Source of the DNA: Delphinus delphis
Lineage: Eukaryota; Chordata; Mammalia; Artiodactyla; Delphinidae
DNA: 64,000 nt
Direction: 5' to 3'
Assembly: GCF_949987515.2 (NCBI RefSeq)
Contig: NC_082698.1
Span: forward strand, 32,330,070 to 32,394,069
In this document: positions 13,131 through 25,576 of the stretch, one piece after another
How the letters are laid out: each line of letters opens with the position of its first letter
Position numbering within the stretch: position 1 is the first letter of the stretch
Program-made: the position numbers and the translations under genes
The notes under the pieces: generated by a model
The model's database searches: none
Told to the model about the DNA's origin: nothing
Seen by the model: the letters and a program-made list of their open reading frames with translations, nothing else

Positions 13131-13871
13131 TGTTATGGACTGAATTCTGTCTCCTCCAAATTCGTATGTTGAAACTCTTAACTCTCAGTCCCTCAGAAGG
13201 TGACTGCATTTTGAGATAGGGCCTTTAAAGAAGTAATTAAGTTTTATTTTATTATTATTTTTTAAATTATTTTATTTATTTTTGGCTGCATTGGGTCTTC
13301 GTTGCTGTGCGTCGGTTTTCTCTAGTTGCGGCGAGCGGGGGCGACTCTTTGTTGCGGTGCATGGGCTTCTCATTGCAGTGGCTTCTCTTCTTGCAGAACA
13401 CGGGCTCTAGGCGCACGGGCTTCAGTAAGTTGTGGCTCGTGGGTTCTAGAGCACAGGCTCAGTAGTTGTGGCCCACGGGCTTAGCTGCTCTGCTGCATGT
13501 GGGATCTTCCTGGACCAGTGCTTGAACCCGTGTCTCCTGCATTGGCAGGTGGATTCTTAACCATTGCACCACCAGGGGAGCCCAGTAATTAAGTTTTAAT
13601 GAGATCATATGGGTAGGCTCTTCCAATCTGATTGGTGTATTTAAAAAAGAGGAAGAAACACCAGAGAGGTACAGCAAACAAAACAAGGTCATGTGAGGAC
13701 ACAGAGAGAAGGCAGCCATTCACAACCTAGTAGAAAGGCCTCAGAGAAAACTAAACCTTCAAACACTTTGATCTTAGACTTTCAGCCTCCAGAACTATAA
13801 GAAATAAAATTTCTGTTGTTTAAACCACCCAATCTCTGTATGTTTTTATGGCAGTCCCAGCAAAATAATAC
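13131..13871 (+). mobile_element. MLT1-type MaLR LTR, interrupted by a SINE
   Basis: Starts TGTTATGGACTGAATTCTGTC and ends near GGCAGTCCCAGCAAAATAATACA, both typical of mammalian MaLR solo LTRs, with the expected AATAAA-type signal near the 3' end. It splits the old L1 and carries a CHR SINE at 13247-13583. Confidence 0.75.
13247..13583 (-). mobile_element. CHR SINE, long type B
   Basis: Perfect 15-bp TSD agtaattaagtttta at 13232-13246 and 13584-13598. It sits within the LTR. Confidence 0.95.
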
Positions 13872-14244
13872 AGCATACAACAGAATATTATTCAGCCATA
13901 AAAAGAAATGAAGTTCTGACACATGTATGAATGAACCTTGAAAACATTGCACTAAATGAAATAAGCCAGATAAAAAGGAACTAATATAATTCCACTTATG
14001 TAGTATATCTAGAATAGGCAAATTCAGAGAAAAAGAAAGTAGAATAGAAGTTACCAGGGGCTGGGAAAAAAGGGAGAATGAGGAGTTCTTGCTTAATGGG
14101 TATCTGTGTGGGATGATGAATAGTTCTGGAAATGGATAATGGTCATAGATGTACACACTCTGAGTGTACTCAATGCCACTGAACTGCACAGTTGTACATT
14201 AAAATATGGTTAAAATGATAAGTTGTATATTTTACAATTAAAAA

Positions 14245-15220
14245 AGACATCGTTAAGAAAGTAACAACATAAGCCAAAGATTGAGAGAAAATATTTGCAC
14301 CACATACATCTGAGAAAAAACTTCTGTCCAGACAGTATAAAGAACTCTTACAGCTCCATAAGACAAACACCTCAGTTAAAAAATGGAAAGAGATCTGAAT
14401 AGACAGTTTACCAAAGAAGATAAATTAAAAACTAGTAAGTCACATGAAAAGTTGTTCAACATCATTAGTCATCAGGGAAATGCAAATCAAAACCACGAGA
14501 TACCACCTCACACCTCAAAAATAGCTATAATAAAAAAACACAGACAATATGAAGTATGAAGAAAAACAACGTTATACTCTGCTGGTGAGAATGTTAAATG
14601 GTGCAGCCATTTTGGAAAACAATTTGGCAGGGTTTTTTTTTTTTAAGTTAAACATAAATTTACCATACAACCAAACAATTCCACTCCTAGGTATCTACCT
14701 AAGAGAAATGAAAACATAAACCTGCGCAAAGGCTTGCACAGGAATGTTAACTGCAGCATTATTCATAATAGCCAAAATGTAAACACAAGCTAATATCCAT
14801 TAACTACTGAATGTATAAACAAAATGTGGTATATCCATGTAATGAAACACTATCAGGCAATAAAAAGGAATGGGACCACTGGTACATGCTACAACGTGGA
14901 TGAACTCAAAAATATTGTGCTCAATGAAAGAAGTTAGATGTATAAGACTGTATGCTGTATAATTCTATTTATATAAACTGTGGAAATGGCTAATCTATAG
15001 AGACAGAAAGTAGATCAGTGGGGATGAGAATGGGAATTGACTGCAAATGGACACAAAGGATCTCTTTGGTGTGATGGAAATGTTCTACAACTACACTGTT
15101 GTACGGTGGTGATAGTTGCATGACTGTATAAATTCAATGATAAATATTGAATTCTACACTTAATGGGTGAATTTTATGGTGTATAAACTATACCCCTACA
15201 AAGCTACTAATTAAAAGACT
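14245..15220 (+). mobile_element. L1 3' fragment (ORF2 C-terminus and 3' UTR)
   Basis: A second, separate L1 3' part directly follows the first. It repeats the AAGAAAGT...CCAGACAGTATAAAGAACTC and TAGGTATCTACC landmarks and ends with an A-rich 3' UTR near 15220. Confidence 0.8.
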
Positions 15221-15389
15221 ATTAGACTAATAATCAGAGTATTAACACTGCCAAAAGTTGGTCTTCTGCCAAGTTTAGTAAAAAAGACAAAATTTCCAGG
15301 AGATTTAGCCCAAAAAAGACAACAGAAATAAATTAGGAACAAAGAAAAAGGTATAAAATCAGATACAGTAAAAAAAAAAAAAAAAAAAT

Positions 15390-15722
15390 TTTTTTTTTTT
15401 TGGCTGTGTTGGGTCTTCACTGCTGTGCACGGGATTTCTCTAGTTGTGGTGAGCGGGGGCTACTCTTCGTTGCGGTGCATAGGCTTCTCATTGTGGTGGC
15501 TTCTCTTGTTGCAGAGCACGGGTTCTAGGCGCGCGGGCTTCAGCAGCTGCAGCATGCAGGCTCATTAGTTGTGGCTCACAGGCTCTAGAGTGCAGGCTCA
15601 GTAGTTGTGGTGCACGGGCTTAGTTGCTCTGCAGCATGTGGGATCTTCCCGGACCAGGGCTCGAACCCGTGTTCCCTGCATTGGCAGGCGGATTCCCAAC
15701 CCCTGCGCCACAAGGGAAGCCC
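15390..15722 (-). mobile_element. CHR SINE, long type B
   Basis: TSD tacagtaaaaa at 15364-15374 and 15723-15733. The left end is a mix of A and T runs. Confidence 0.92.
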
Positions 15723-15905
15723 TACAGTAAAAATTTTAAAGGCAAGAGAATACTGTGAACAACTCTTTGCCAATAATTTAGAACATTCTGACAAAATGGG
15801 CAGGTTTATGGAAAAATATGACTTACCAAAACAGACTCAGAAGAAATAGAAAATATCAGTAGTCCCAAACTATTTGAAAAACTGAAACAATAGTTAAAAC
15901 CACCC

Positions 15906-16131
15906 GGGCTTCCCTGGTGGCGCAGTGGTTGAGAGTCCACCTGCCGATGCAGCGGACACGGGTTCGTGCCCCTGTCCAGGAAGATCCCACATGCCGCGGA
16001 GCGGCTGGGCCCGTGAGCCATGGCCGCTGAGCCTGCGCGTCAGGAGCCTGTGCTCTGCAACGGGAGAGGCCACAACAGTGAGAGGCCCACGTACCACAAA
16101 AAAACAAAACAAAACAAAAAAAAAAAAAAAA
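15906..16131 (+). mobile_element. CHR SINE, short type A (first of a close pair)
   Basis: TSD aaaaccaccc at 15896-15905, repeated after the A tail at 16132-16141. Confidence 0.94.
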
Positions 16132-16166
16132 AAAACCACCCACCTCCCCCCAAAAAAATCAGGCAT

Positions 16167-16374
16167 GGGCTTCCATGGTGGCGCAGTGGTTGAGAGTCCG
16201 CCTGCCGATGCAGGGGACACGGGTTCGTGCCCTGGTCTGGGAGGATCCCACATGCCGCGGAGCGGCTGGGCCCGTGAGCCATGGCCGCTGAGCCTGCGCG
16301 TCCGGAGCCTGTGCTCTGCAACGGGAGAGGCCACAACAGTGAGAGGCCTGCGTACCGCAAAAAAAAAAAAAAAA
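16167..16374 (+). mobile_element. CHR SINE, short type A (second of a close pair)
   Basis: Same orientation as the previous copy, starting about 35 bases beyond its tail. It has its own TSD, aaaaaatcaggca, so it is an independent insertion. Confidence 0.94.
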
Positions 16375-17099
16375 AAAAAAAATCAGGCACGAAAAGCTTT
16401 ACATGAAAGTTCTACCAAATTTTTAAGATAGATATTGCACCAATATTGTATAAAATATTTTAGTGAATAAAAGAGAGAACAATCCTTAATTAAGTTTGTA
16501 AAGCCAATGGCAAACACAGACAAGAACAGCTTAGGAGAGTAAAATTACAGAATAATCTAACTCATGAACATAGAAACAAAATATTGGCAAACTAAATATA
16601 ATTTTGTATAACATAGATAAATACATCATGACTAGGTTGGATTTACCTCAGGAATGCAAAGGTAGTCAAACATTACAAGGTCTTAAATGTTCTTCAATAC
16701 ATGAACAGAAAAAAAGGGAAAAATTGTATGGTAACTTCAATAAATGCAGCTGAAAAAAGATGGTAAAATTAAATATTTCATTTATGATAGAAACTTTTGT
16801 AAAAGACCTAGAACTCCTTAACTTAATAAATGACACCTACTAAAAATCTACAGTAAATGTCATTCTTAATAAAATTCCAGGAACATATTCTTTTGAAATC
16901 AGGAATAAGACAAGGATGCCACTATCCCCACTTCTACTCAACACTGTCCTGAAAATCTTAGTGCAATAAGCAAGAAAGAGAAATAAAAGGTATAAGGATT
17001 GGAAAAGAAGAGCAAAACTCATCATTCACGAAAACATGAAAGTTTGTATTAAAGACTCAAGAATCTACCATCAAATTAGTTTAGCAAATGGTTAGCTGT

Positions 17100-17531
17100 A
17101 AGATCAAAAAACAAAACCCAATGGACACAACTAGAGATTATCATACTGAATGAAGTCAGTCAGAAAGAGAAAGACAAATACTATATGATGTTACTTAAGT
17201 GTGGAATCTAAAATATGGCACAAATGAACCTATCTATGAAACAGACTCACAGACACGGAGAACTGACTTGCGGTTGCCAAAGGGGAGGAGGGGAGGGAGA
17301 GGGATGGACTGGGAATTTGGTGTTGGTAGATGCAAACTATTACATTTAGAATGGATAAACAACAAGGTCCTACTGTATAGCACAGGGAACTATAATCTCC
17401 TGGGATAAACCATAATGGAAAAGAATGTTAAAAATAAGAATGTCTCTATGTGTACAACTGAGTTACTGTGCTGTACAGCAGAGATTGGCACAGCACTATA
17501 AATCAACCAAACTTCAATTAAAAAAAAAAAA
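17100..17531 (+). mobile_element. 5'-truncated L1 3' end, cetartiodactyl type
   Basis: Begins in the ORF2 C-terminus (ACTGAATGAAGTCAGTCAG) and runs through TGTATAGCACAGGGAACTAT to ATAAATCAACCAAACTTCAAT and an A tail. It is inserted in the older L1 ORF2. Confidence 0.8.
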
Positions 17532-18966
17532 CAATTTTGACTTTGTATCCATCAACAACAGCTAGGAATGAAAAAGTCCAAGGAGATATAATAGCAACAA
17601 AATATAAAGTATCTGGGAATAAGTCTAACTGAAGTTTTCTAAGACCTTTACGGAGAAAAGATACAATCATCCTGAAACACATTTTTAAAAGACCTAATCA
17701 AATAGACAGCTTATATTTATAGAAAGGAAGATGCTATCATAAAACTATCAATTCTCCCCAAATTTATCTATAGATTCCATGCAATCCCCATCATAAGTCC
17801 AACAAGGTATTTGAAGAACTTGAAAAAACAACTTTAAAATTTATATTAAAGACTGAAAGGCCAAAAATAGCCAAGACACTTTGAAGAAGAAAAGGGTAAG
17901 GCTGACTTACCCTACCAGATATTCAAATTTATTAAGACTATCATTTTTAAGATAGCATGGTATTGGCCCAGGGATAAAGAAACTGATCAATGGAATAAAG
18001 AATACACAACTCAGAAACACACCCAAGCATAAATGGAAACAGGCAGTAATGCAGATCAGTAAGCAAAGGATAGATCATCTAATAAGTGGTGCTGGGACCT
18101 TTGGCTATCAATGTGGGGAAAAGGAAATTGGATCCCTACCACCTACCACACATAAGAGTCAGTTTTCAATAGATTAAATAGTTATAGCAAACTTCTAAAA
18201 GTTTTAGAAATACAGGAGGATATTTTTATAATCTTACAGTAGAGAAGAATCTAAAAGCAAGACCCAAAAGCACTAATCATTTTAAAAAACTGGATAAAAA
18301 TTACCAACATTAAAATTAAGAACTTCTGTTCAAAGGCACTATAGAGAAAGTATATAAATTTGGAGGAGAAACTCCAAAACACATAATGACAAACAACTGG
18401 TATACAGAAAATATAAAGAACTCCAACTAATCATTTTCATAAAAGACAAACTAATAGAAAAACAGATAAAAGCTATTGCACAAAGAGGGAAAACAAACAA
18501 CAAATAAAGAAACCTATCGAAAGATATTTAGCCTCATTGGTAATAAGTGAGCTCACAAACTAAAACCAGAATAACATTTTATGTACACTGGACTGGCAAA
18601 AACTAAGAAATCTGATACCAAATTTAGATGGAAAGGAACACTGAGAGGAATTTACGTTGATGTAATCACACTTGTCCCAGTTGCATACACTACACTACCA
18701 TCTAGGATTATACTTCTAGCTACTCTAGCTAGACTCTAGAGAAAGTTCTGGACATGTGCACTAGAAGACATATAAAAGAACAGTCAAGGCAACACTGTTC
18801 AAAAGAGCAAAAACCTTTTAACAATTCTAAGACCCACTGACAGAAGAATAGAAAACTTAAATTGTGCTGTATTAGTAAATGTAATATTATTCCACAGTGA
18901 AAATGAACCAAAGCTAAATCCATCAACATAGACAAAGCTTAAAAACAATGCTGAGTTTAAAAACAA

Positions 18967-19012
18967 GGGCTGGGCGGCGGGGGGCGGGGGGGGGGGGGAA
19001 GGGGGATGGGAC
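18967..19012 (+). repeat. G-rich tract
   Basis: Several long G runs within about 45 bases inside the L1 3' UTR. It fits a G-quadruplex-forming pattern, as L1 3' UTRs often do. Confidence 0.7.
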
Positions 19013-19299
19013 AAGATGCAGAGTTCACACAGTATATCATTTTTATAAAGCTCAAAAACAATACAATAATAACAAAAATAATGTGGCAAAAATTATTCCT
19101 TAAAACACCAAGGGAATTCAGGACAGTTGCTACATAGTAGCGGTGAGCAGGATAGTAAGACACTCACAGGTAGTATATTTTCAACAGTAGTGTTGATAAT
19201 GTTCTATTTCTGAGATTGGGCAAAGGGTTCACTAATGCATACTGTGTATCACAATTCACATGTCTGTTTCATATTTTCTTTTGTATGTGTCAAAAAAAA

Positions 19300-20265
19300 A
19301 ACCCACCAGTTTTTATTAAGTTATATAAACCTAATGTCCCAAGTGGAACTCCCTTGTAACTGAAGAGCACTAACTAAAACAATTAAAAGATCTCATATTC
19401 TTAACCTTCCACTGAGGAGCTATAAAGTTAGCCTTTTCCTACAGTGTGAGGCATCCACTTTTGCCACAAGCTTAGGTATACTTATTTGGGCCAAAGTTAA
19501 TAAACGTTTCAGATTTTAACCACTCCTCTTAGAGTCAATTCACATTTATATATAAATTTGTCTTCATCATATTGAGGTATTTAGTCAGAAGCCTCACACT
19601 AACAATTTAGCTCTTGGAGGCTGGGTGGGGGGAGTCTACAATGAACAACCAGTTTTGTTTGTTTTTCACAGCTACCACCAACTCCAATCATTGATGAGAA
19701 TCAGATCTCTAATTACAATCTTAACTGTTTCAGATCTAAAGACCTATAAATTAGTCTACAGCCATACCACCATGAACGCACCCGATCTCTTCTAAAAACC
19801 TATAAATTGCTTGTCTCCTCACAACAATGCATGAACAAGGTAGTGCTTGTCAGGTGAAAAAAACAGCATTTCATTCTCTAGAATTGAGGGGGTACATGTA
19901 TAATTAATTAAAGCAGGGTAACCATAAAGTAAAAGAACATAAGCATTTTTTTTCAAATCCAGGGAAGCACAACTTCAAAGAATGTGACCTGGCTGGGAAC
20001 ACAGACAAAGCAACAGAATGAGGAGACCACAAATGTAAGATGCAATTATACCAAAGGACAGTGATAACCACAGATCAGAAAACTCATGTGCAGAGTTTTA
20101 CAAGGAGGCTTTGGGGGTAGTTATGTCTATACCTTTACTTACATTTAGATACTGTAATCACTACCAAACATATTCTCATTTGAAAAACTAGAAGCTATAC
20201 ATATCAATACTGTACATTATACCTCTATGAGTTACAAAACAGAACTCTTTAAAAATCACAGCCAA
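19300..20265. other. Intron 1 sequence without recognised features
   Basis: No gene or repeat recognised. Confidence 0.5.
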
Positions 20266-20562
20266 GGGGCTTCCGTGGTTAAGAATCTGCCTGGCAATGC
20301 AGGGGACACGGGTTCGAGCCCTGGTCCGGGAAGATCCCACATGCCACGGAGCAACTAAGCCCGTGCGCCACAACTACTGAGCCTGTGCTCTAGAGCCTGC
20401 AAGCCACAACTACTGAGCCTACACGCCACAATTACTGAAGCCCAAGCGCCTAGAGCCCGTGCTCCACAACAAGAGAAGCCACCGCAAAGAGTAGCCCCCG
20501 CTCACTGCAACTAGAGAAAGACCGCACACAGCAACGAAGACCCAATGCAGCCATAAATAAAT
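20266..20562 (+). mobile_element. CHR SINE, long type B, shortened 5' head
   Basis: About a dozen bases are missing between TTCCGTGG and TTAAGAATC. The TSD tcacagccaa occurs on both sides (20256-20265 and from 20566). Confidence 0.92.
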
Positions 20563-23500
20563 AAAGTCACAGCCAAAATGCCAAATATACACCAATTTTT
20601 GAGTAAAGACTCTTAGAAATTATTCTGCATCATTAAAAAAAAGTTATGCATGTATGTATGTGTTTATGTGCAAAATTAATTTACAAGAATATTTTGGACT
20701 TCCAAAGTTAAAATCAAGGAATACTAACTACTTAAATCAAACAACAGTAGGTCTTTCAATGGATGTAGTTTCCGAAGAATTTTGCTATGACTGGCAGGGA
20801 TACAAAGGAAAAAAGCAAAAAACAAATAGATGGCCTCCACAATAAAAAGTGTGGCTCCAATATGTATTATAGCACAATATTACAACGATGAGAAGTTCAG
20901 AATGAAGTTTAAATTCTCATTAAGTCATAAAAGCAAACCAAAGCTAAATACCTTATATTTACATGTCCAGTAACCTTGGTTATTATAAGAGATTTCCTTA
21001 AAGGAAATACGAACCCACAGGTATCCAATTGCAAAGAAAGGCCACCAGATAATGTTTCACATTAACTTCTTATGCCACTAAGAAATTTTGGATTGCGTTT
21101 TCAGGTTATCCCTTGCCACAAAAACTATTTATAATGTAGCTAAATGGCATATACATCTGCAATGAAAATTTTTAAATATTGTTGCAAATACACAGAATTA
21201 TATTAAAACAGCATTACAGATCAAATGGGCTTCTACTCGTTAGCCTACAAAGAGAATCACCGCTTTATTAAATCTTAAGGGGAAAACACAATGAAAAGGT
21301 ACATAAATAGGCTAAAAGTGTGCCATACTCTGTCCTTCTTCTTATGCCCAATCCTTTGTCCCTCCTAATCCGCCATCCGGGGACTGGTCAAGTTTAGGTC
21401 TCAATACAAATAAATGTGTAGGACTAGATTCCTCCTCATCACCTTTTCAAACCAAAGAGCCTCCCTCTCTCTCTCTCCCCCCCCTACACACACCCCTTTT
21501 TCCCATCCCCCACCCCCCAAGGCAGTCAAAGTTCTTAAATTTAAATCAACACTAAAGGTTTCTTTGCAAAACAAACTAAATGTGTTCAAGCACCCACACC
21601 TGAAAGAGGACAATTCTTTCTCTCTGAATTCTGGAGGTACTGTATGAATGAGACTTACACGGCAGTGTTGGGAGAGGGGGTCATTCATTCTGTCCGTTTC
21701 ACGTTTCAGGGGAAAGGCAGGGCAGAGGGCCACTCCTAGCTTCTCTTTTCCCCCTTATCCATCCCCAGTTGAGGGGATAAAATTCTGGTGACAGACATTG
21801 CTGCCAAACAGCAGAGAAGATACAGTCTGCTCTACTTTTCTAATACGCAGGTCATTTCCTCTGCACCCCTCTGCCCCCCACCTCCACAGGAAAGGCCTGC
21901 TGTGCTAGTGACTAGCTGGATACATTTAATTCAGTTGAAGAATTAGGAGGCACACTGCACCCAAAGGCATGTCTTTCAACACAGATTTCATGAGTATGAT
22001 GTTTTGAGGTCCTATTTGTCTGTGTCCATATCTTTTTCTCAACTGATTCCAAACCCAGATGGGCTGATAAACAGGTGTTCTCCCCAAACCCCCAAAAGTC
22101 AAGTTTTTATAAGTTGAAAGGTGTCTTATTGCTTCAGATATACTGGAAATATTAAAAACTATGTTTTCTAGTTCAGGTTTTTTTTTTTTTCATTCTGTGA
22201 CACATTTTGTCAGTATATATAAGGAATAGGGAATGGTAGTGATAATCCATCTTTCCCCCATTAAAGTCACTCTCCACTCCAAATCAACACTATGTTCACA
22301 TACACAACCATCTACACACACAGAGATACAAACACACTATCTTCCATTCTCTCCACTAACTTGTGTCCACTCTTCATAACAAAAAGAAATTGAGAAAATC
22401 TCTTGCACCAGTTAAGAAACAGCACTAGCTGAGAAACAGCAGTTCAATGTTTCTATATTGCTGAAAACATAAAGAAAAAAGAGACACACCAAGAAAAAAC
22501 TGATGTGGGGATTAGAAGAGAAAGAGGAAGGAAGAAAAAAGGCCAAGCCTTCTCTTTAGTGGTTTTTATAATAAAGGTTGATGAATGGCTCTTGATTGTT
22601 AATACCTGTTAATACTTGCTTCACTTATCTGTGTCTGTTTCATTTTTCTAAGATTTCTTCATTTCTTTTACCGCACTGAAAGAGTTACAGATGATATAAA
22701 AGAGTCAGACCTCTTGCATACTACACCTTATTAAAGGATAAAGCTAACCAAAAAGGGGCAAAACTTACTCACACCATATAAGTTCTCTGCTCCTCATTTC
22801 TAAAGTAGAATCTCCAGTACTTGGGTCTTTAAGAATTGGCAAACCTACTTATATATCTGAGTAAAAGACATTTAAACTCCATATTTTCTCAGATTGTGGA
22901 ACCTGACACAGCTACAGAAAACTCTGACTACCTAATCCTGAACCTTCTTACTGCCAACAATACTGTCACCTCTAACAAAACAAAAAACACTGTTTTTGCC
23001 TAACATTTACATATATATGACTATTTTAACGTTTTAGATTCATCAGATAAATTCTAATCATCACTTAAATGTAGTTGTACATTAAAAAGAGGTTAGAATA
23101 CTTTTCCAAACAGGAAAAAATTCAACTTTAATCAAGAGAGTAAAATCAGCTTGAAAAACTAGAAATCATAATCTGATCTTCAAACTCTGTCTCAGCAGAA
23201 GTTGGACCTCTGAAAACACAGCAGCTTCCTGGACTTTGTACTTAAGTTTCCCCAAAGTATAACAGAAGGCCAAAAATAAAACATTATCTAGTGAACATGG
23301 AATGCCACAGTTGACTACATAATTAATTCAAAGAAGTATAAGTACTGTCTCTTTAAAACGCGGTACTTCGGCTACCCTTGAGTATTTTGGATTAAAGATC
23401 TGGCATGAAGATTACTTACATTCTTTCCAAACCTCAATCATTTTTCACTTGAAAAAGACTTTCAGCTGACTATATGCAAAAAAAAAAAAAAGTGGTTTTT

Positions 23501-23842
23501 TTGCTTTGTTTTTTTTTTTTGCCAGATAGGTTTTTTTTTTAATTCCAAGAATTTTCTTTTTCAGGTCATTTCTGGATTTTGTCTTTGTCATTATTACAAA
23601 TCCTAAAAATCAAAAAATAATAGAGAATTTTATTTAATACACACTGCTTAATTAACCTAAGTATTGCCATAGATCAGGACTATCAGAAAAGGACAGAATT
23701 CAGTATCATTTATTCCTTGTCAAAAAACCCCAGAATTTCAATGCTGAAAGTAAGGTTATAATTGTTTTTAAGTACTTCAGAGATGCCAGGGGCCTCAGAC
23801 AGTAACCAAGTCAAAGGTTCGTCATCAAGAATCAGTGAACTT
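20563..23842. other. Intron 1 sequence without recognised genes
   Basis: 3.3 kb of mostly unique-looking intron. It contains a pyrimidine-rich stretch near 21460-21530 (CT and C runs) and short A/T homopolymers near 23480-23540. No exon or clear repeat was recognised. Confidence 0.5.
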
Positions 23843-24179
23843 GGGACTTCCCTGGTGATGCAGTGGTTAAGAATTCGGCTGACAGTGCAGGGGACACGGG
23901 TTCGAGCCCTGGTCCGGGAAGATTCCACATGCCGCAGAGCAACTAAGCCCGTGTGCCACAACTAACTGAGCCTGCGCTCTAGAGCCCATGCACCACAACT
24001 ACTGAGCCCATGTACCACAACTACTGAAGCCCATGCACCTAGAGTCCGTGCTCTTCAACGAGAAGCCACTGCAATGAAAAGCCCACGCACCACAACAAAG
24101 CGTAGCCCCTGCTCGCCGCAACTAGAGAAAAAGCCTGTGCGCAGCAAGGAAAACCCAACGCAGCCAAAAAAAAAAAAAG
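23843..24179 (+). mobile_element. CHR SINE, long type B
   Basis: Starts GGGACTTCCCTGGTGATG and ends CGCAGCCAAAAA. The TSD is not convincing. Confidence 0.9.
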
Positions 24180-24289
24180 AACATGAACAGGCTAGAGGAG
24201 GTCCATGAGCCTCCTCAAACTGTATGCACAATTTGAAGTAAATGATGTACTCATGAACATTTTTCTTGGGCAACTGTCTATAGCTTTCA

Positions 24290-24480
24290 TCAAATGCTCC
24301 AACTATTCAATGTGCCACCCCACCACCCCCAAGAAAGGTTCACGAGCCACTTCCCAAGGTCACATCAATAGTAAGTGTTGGAGCCAGATCTCTTCACACA
24401 GTTCCTCTTCTTTTAGGTCACATCAATAGTTAAGTACTGGAGCCAGATCTCTTCGCACAGTTCCTCTTCTTTTTAATCAC
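24290..24480 (+). repeat. MIR fragment with internal 58-bp tandem duplication
   Basis: The GGTCACATCAATAGTAAGTG...GAGCCAG segment matches the MIR core. It occurs twice, at 24358-24415 and 24416-24474, differing by a few bases. Confidence 0.7.
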
Positions 24481-25040
24481 ACTTATCTTGTTCATGTCCT
24501 CCACAGAACAATCAAGACACAAGAGCTTCACAACTATGCCTATTCTCTTTCATCCTACACATTGCCAAAATGTTTCTTGATACTCATTTAAACAGTTCAA
24601 ATACATAAATTATTTTCTTCTTTCTCCTGTGTTCATGTCAGCAAGTTACCTTATGGTATGTCTTATTTCTTTTAGTAAATAAGTTTCAGGCAATATCTTA
24701 CTGATAGAGATCTTTTTATTCTTTTGTTGCATGGGAAAACACAATTGAATACAATTAAGGGGGGGAAAGGTAATTATAAAAATATTCTTGCTTTTCTGCT
24801 ACATACTAATTACATCATGTATCAAAGGCCTCAGGAAGAGGAACTCCGTTGCTTTAAGCCTAGTGTAGTACCTAAGACATTCAGAGGAAAGCCAGAAACC
24901 ACTAGAACAAAAGAGGAAGGATACAGTTAAGAACTTTTAGGAACATGAGCAGTAACAAGGAACAACATCAGCAAAATATGAGCAACATATTCCAGTCACC
25001 AGGAGGTAAGACATCTTTTAACCTCTAAGAGAAAGTTTGG
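24480..25040. other. Intron 1 sequence without recognised features
   Basis: AT-rich; nothing recognised. Confidence 0.5.
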
Positions 25041-25163
25041 GTGACTTTCCTGGTAATTCAGTGGTTAGGAATCGGCGCTCTCACTGCCATAGCCCTGGGT
25101 TCAATCCCTGGTCAGGGAATTAAGATCCTGCAAGCTGCGCAGCGTGACCAAAAAATTAAAAAA
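25041..25163 (+). mobile_element. CHR-related SINE, type C
   Basis: A diverged tRNA-like body (GGTTCAATCCCTGGTCAGGG) ending GCGTGACCAAAAAA. The TSD agagaaagtttgg / agagaaagttggg lies on either side. Confidence 0.88.
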
Positions 25164-25324
25164 GAGAGAAAGTTGGGAAAGAAAACCAAGCTAACAGATA
25201 ATGATGAATAAAATTAACCACGTGTGAATACTTATCCATTAATGCCTCTTATATAAATAAAACTATGTTAGTGTTTTTGTTTACAATAAAAGATATCTTT
25301 TCATGTATTTAATCTTCATATACA

Positions 25325-25480
25325 CGGTTCTGGGGGGGTGATAAAAATGTTCTAAAATTGTGGTGATGGTTGCGCAACTGTGAATTGAGTAAAAATCACT
25401 GAATTGTACACTTTAAATGGACGAGTTGTATGGTATGTGAATTATATCTCAAAAAAGCTATTATTTTTTTAAGTGAAAAA
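25325..25480 (+). mobile_element. L1 3' end fragment
   Basis: Typical old L1 3' UTR end: GTGGTGATGGTTGCGCAACTG, then TGAATTGTACACTTTAAATGG, then GTGAATTATATCTCAA. Confidence 0.8.
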
Positions 25481-25514
25481 AAATCAAAAGTGACAATATG
25501 TACAAAGACAAGTA

Positions 25515-25576
25515 AGACCAAGTGGGATGTATTTCAAGAACACAAGGCTCATTCAATACTCAAAAGTCAATCAATG
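25515..25576 (+). mobile_element. Older L1 ORF2, left part of a split copy
   Basis: Encodes the ORF2 segment around ACCAAGTGGGATGTATTTC. It stops at the TSD of the younger L1 and resumes at 33030. Confidence 0.8.

Larger units (their letters stand above)
5000..14240 (+). mobile_element. Old L1, nearly full length, split by later insertions
   Basis: The segments line up in L1 order on the plus strand: 5' UTR-like sequence (about 5.0-6.15 kb), ORF1 remnant (about 6.15-7.15 kb), inter-ORF, ORF2 endonuclease part (about 8.0-8.9 kb), RT part (about 11.0-11.6 kb), C-terminal part (12.0-14.0 kb) and 3' UTR ending near 14240. It is interrupted by SINEs at 6854, 7588, 8437, 8958, 9542 and 12731, an antisense L1/LTR patch (10.02-10.93 kb), and an MLT1-type LTR (13131-13871). 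Many stops and frameshifts mark it as old. It is antisense to TBC1D12. The 5' boundary is approximate. Confidence 0.8.
15220..19300 (+). mobile_element. Old L1 fragment (ORF2 to 3' end), interrupted
   Basis: A third degraded plus-strand L1 with ORF2 landmarks (GGATTTACCTCAGGAATGCAAA near 16640, GCATGGTATTGGCCC near 17955). It is broken by SINEs at 15390, 15906 and 16167 and by a younger L1 3' end at about 17100-17531. The end near 19300 is approximate. Confidence 0.7.

Noticed and set aside
15925..16431. Open frames of 76-168 codons with residues such as [14 protein letters not shown] or [11 protein letters not shown]
   Set aside because: They recur at every short CHR SINE on both strands and are translations of the SINE body, not genes.
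20188..20373. tRNA genes at the SINE heads
   Set aside because: The A/B-box-like segments are tRNA-derived SINE promoters; no copy folds as a complete tRNA followed by a terminator.
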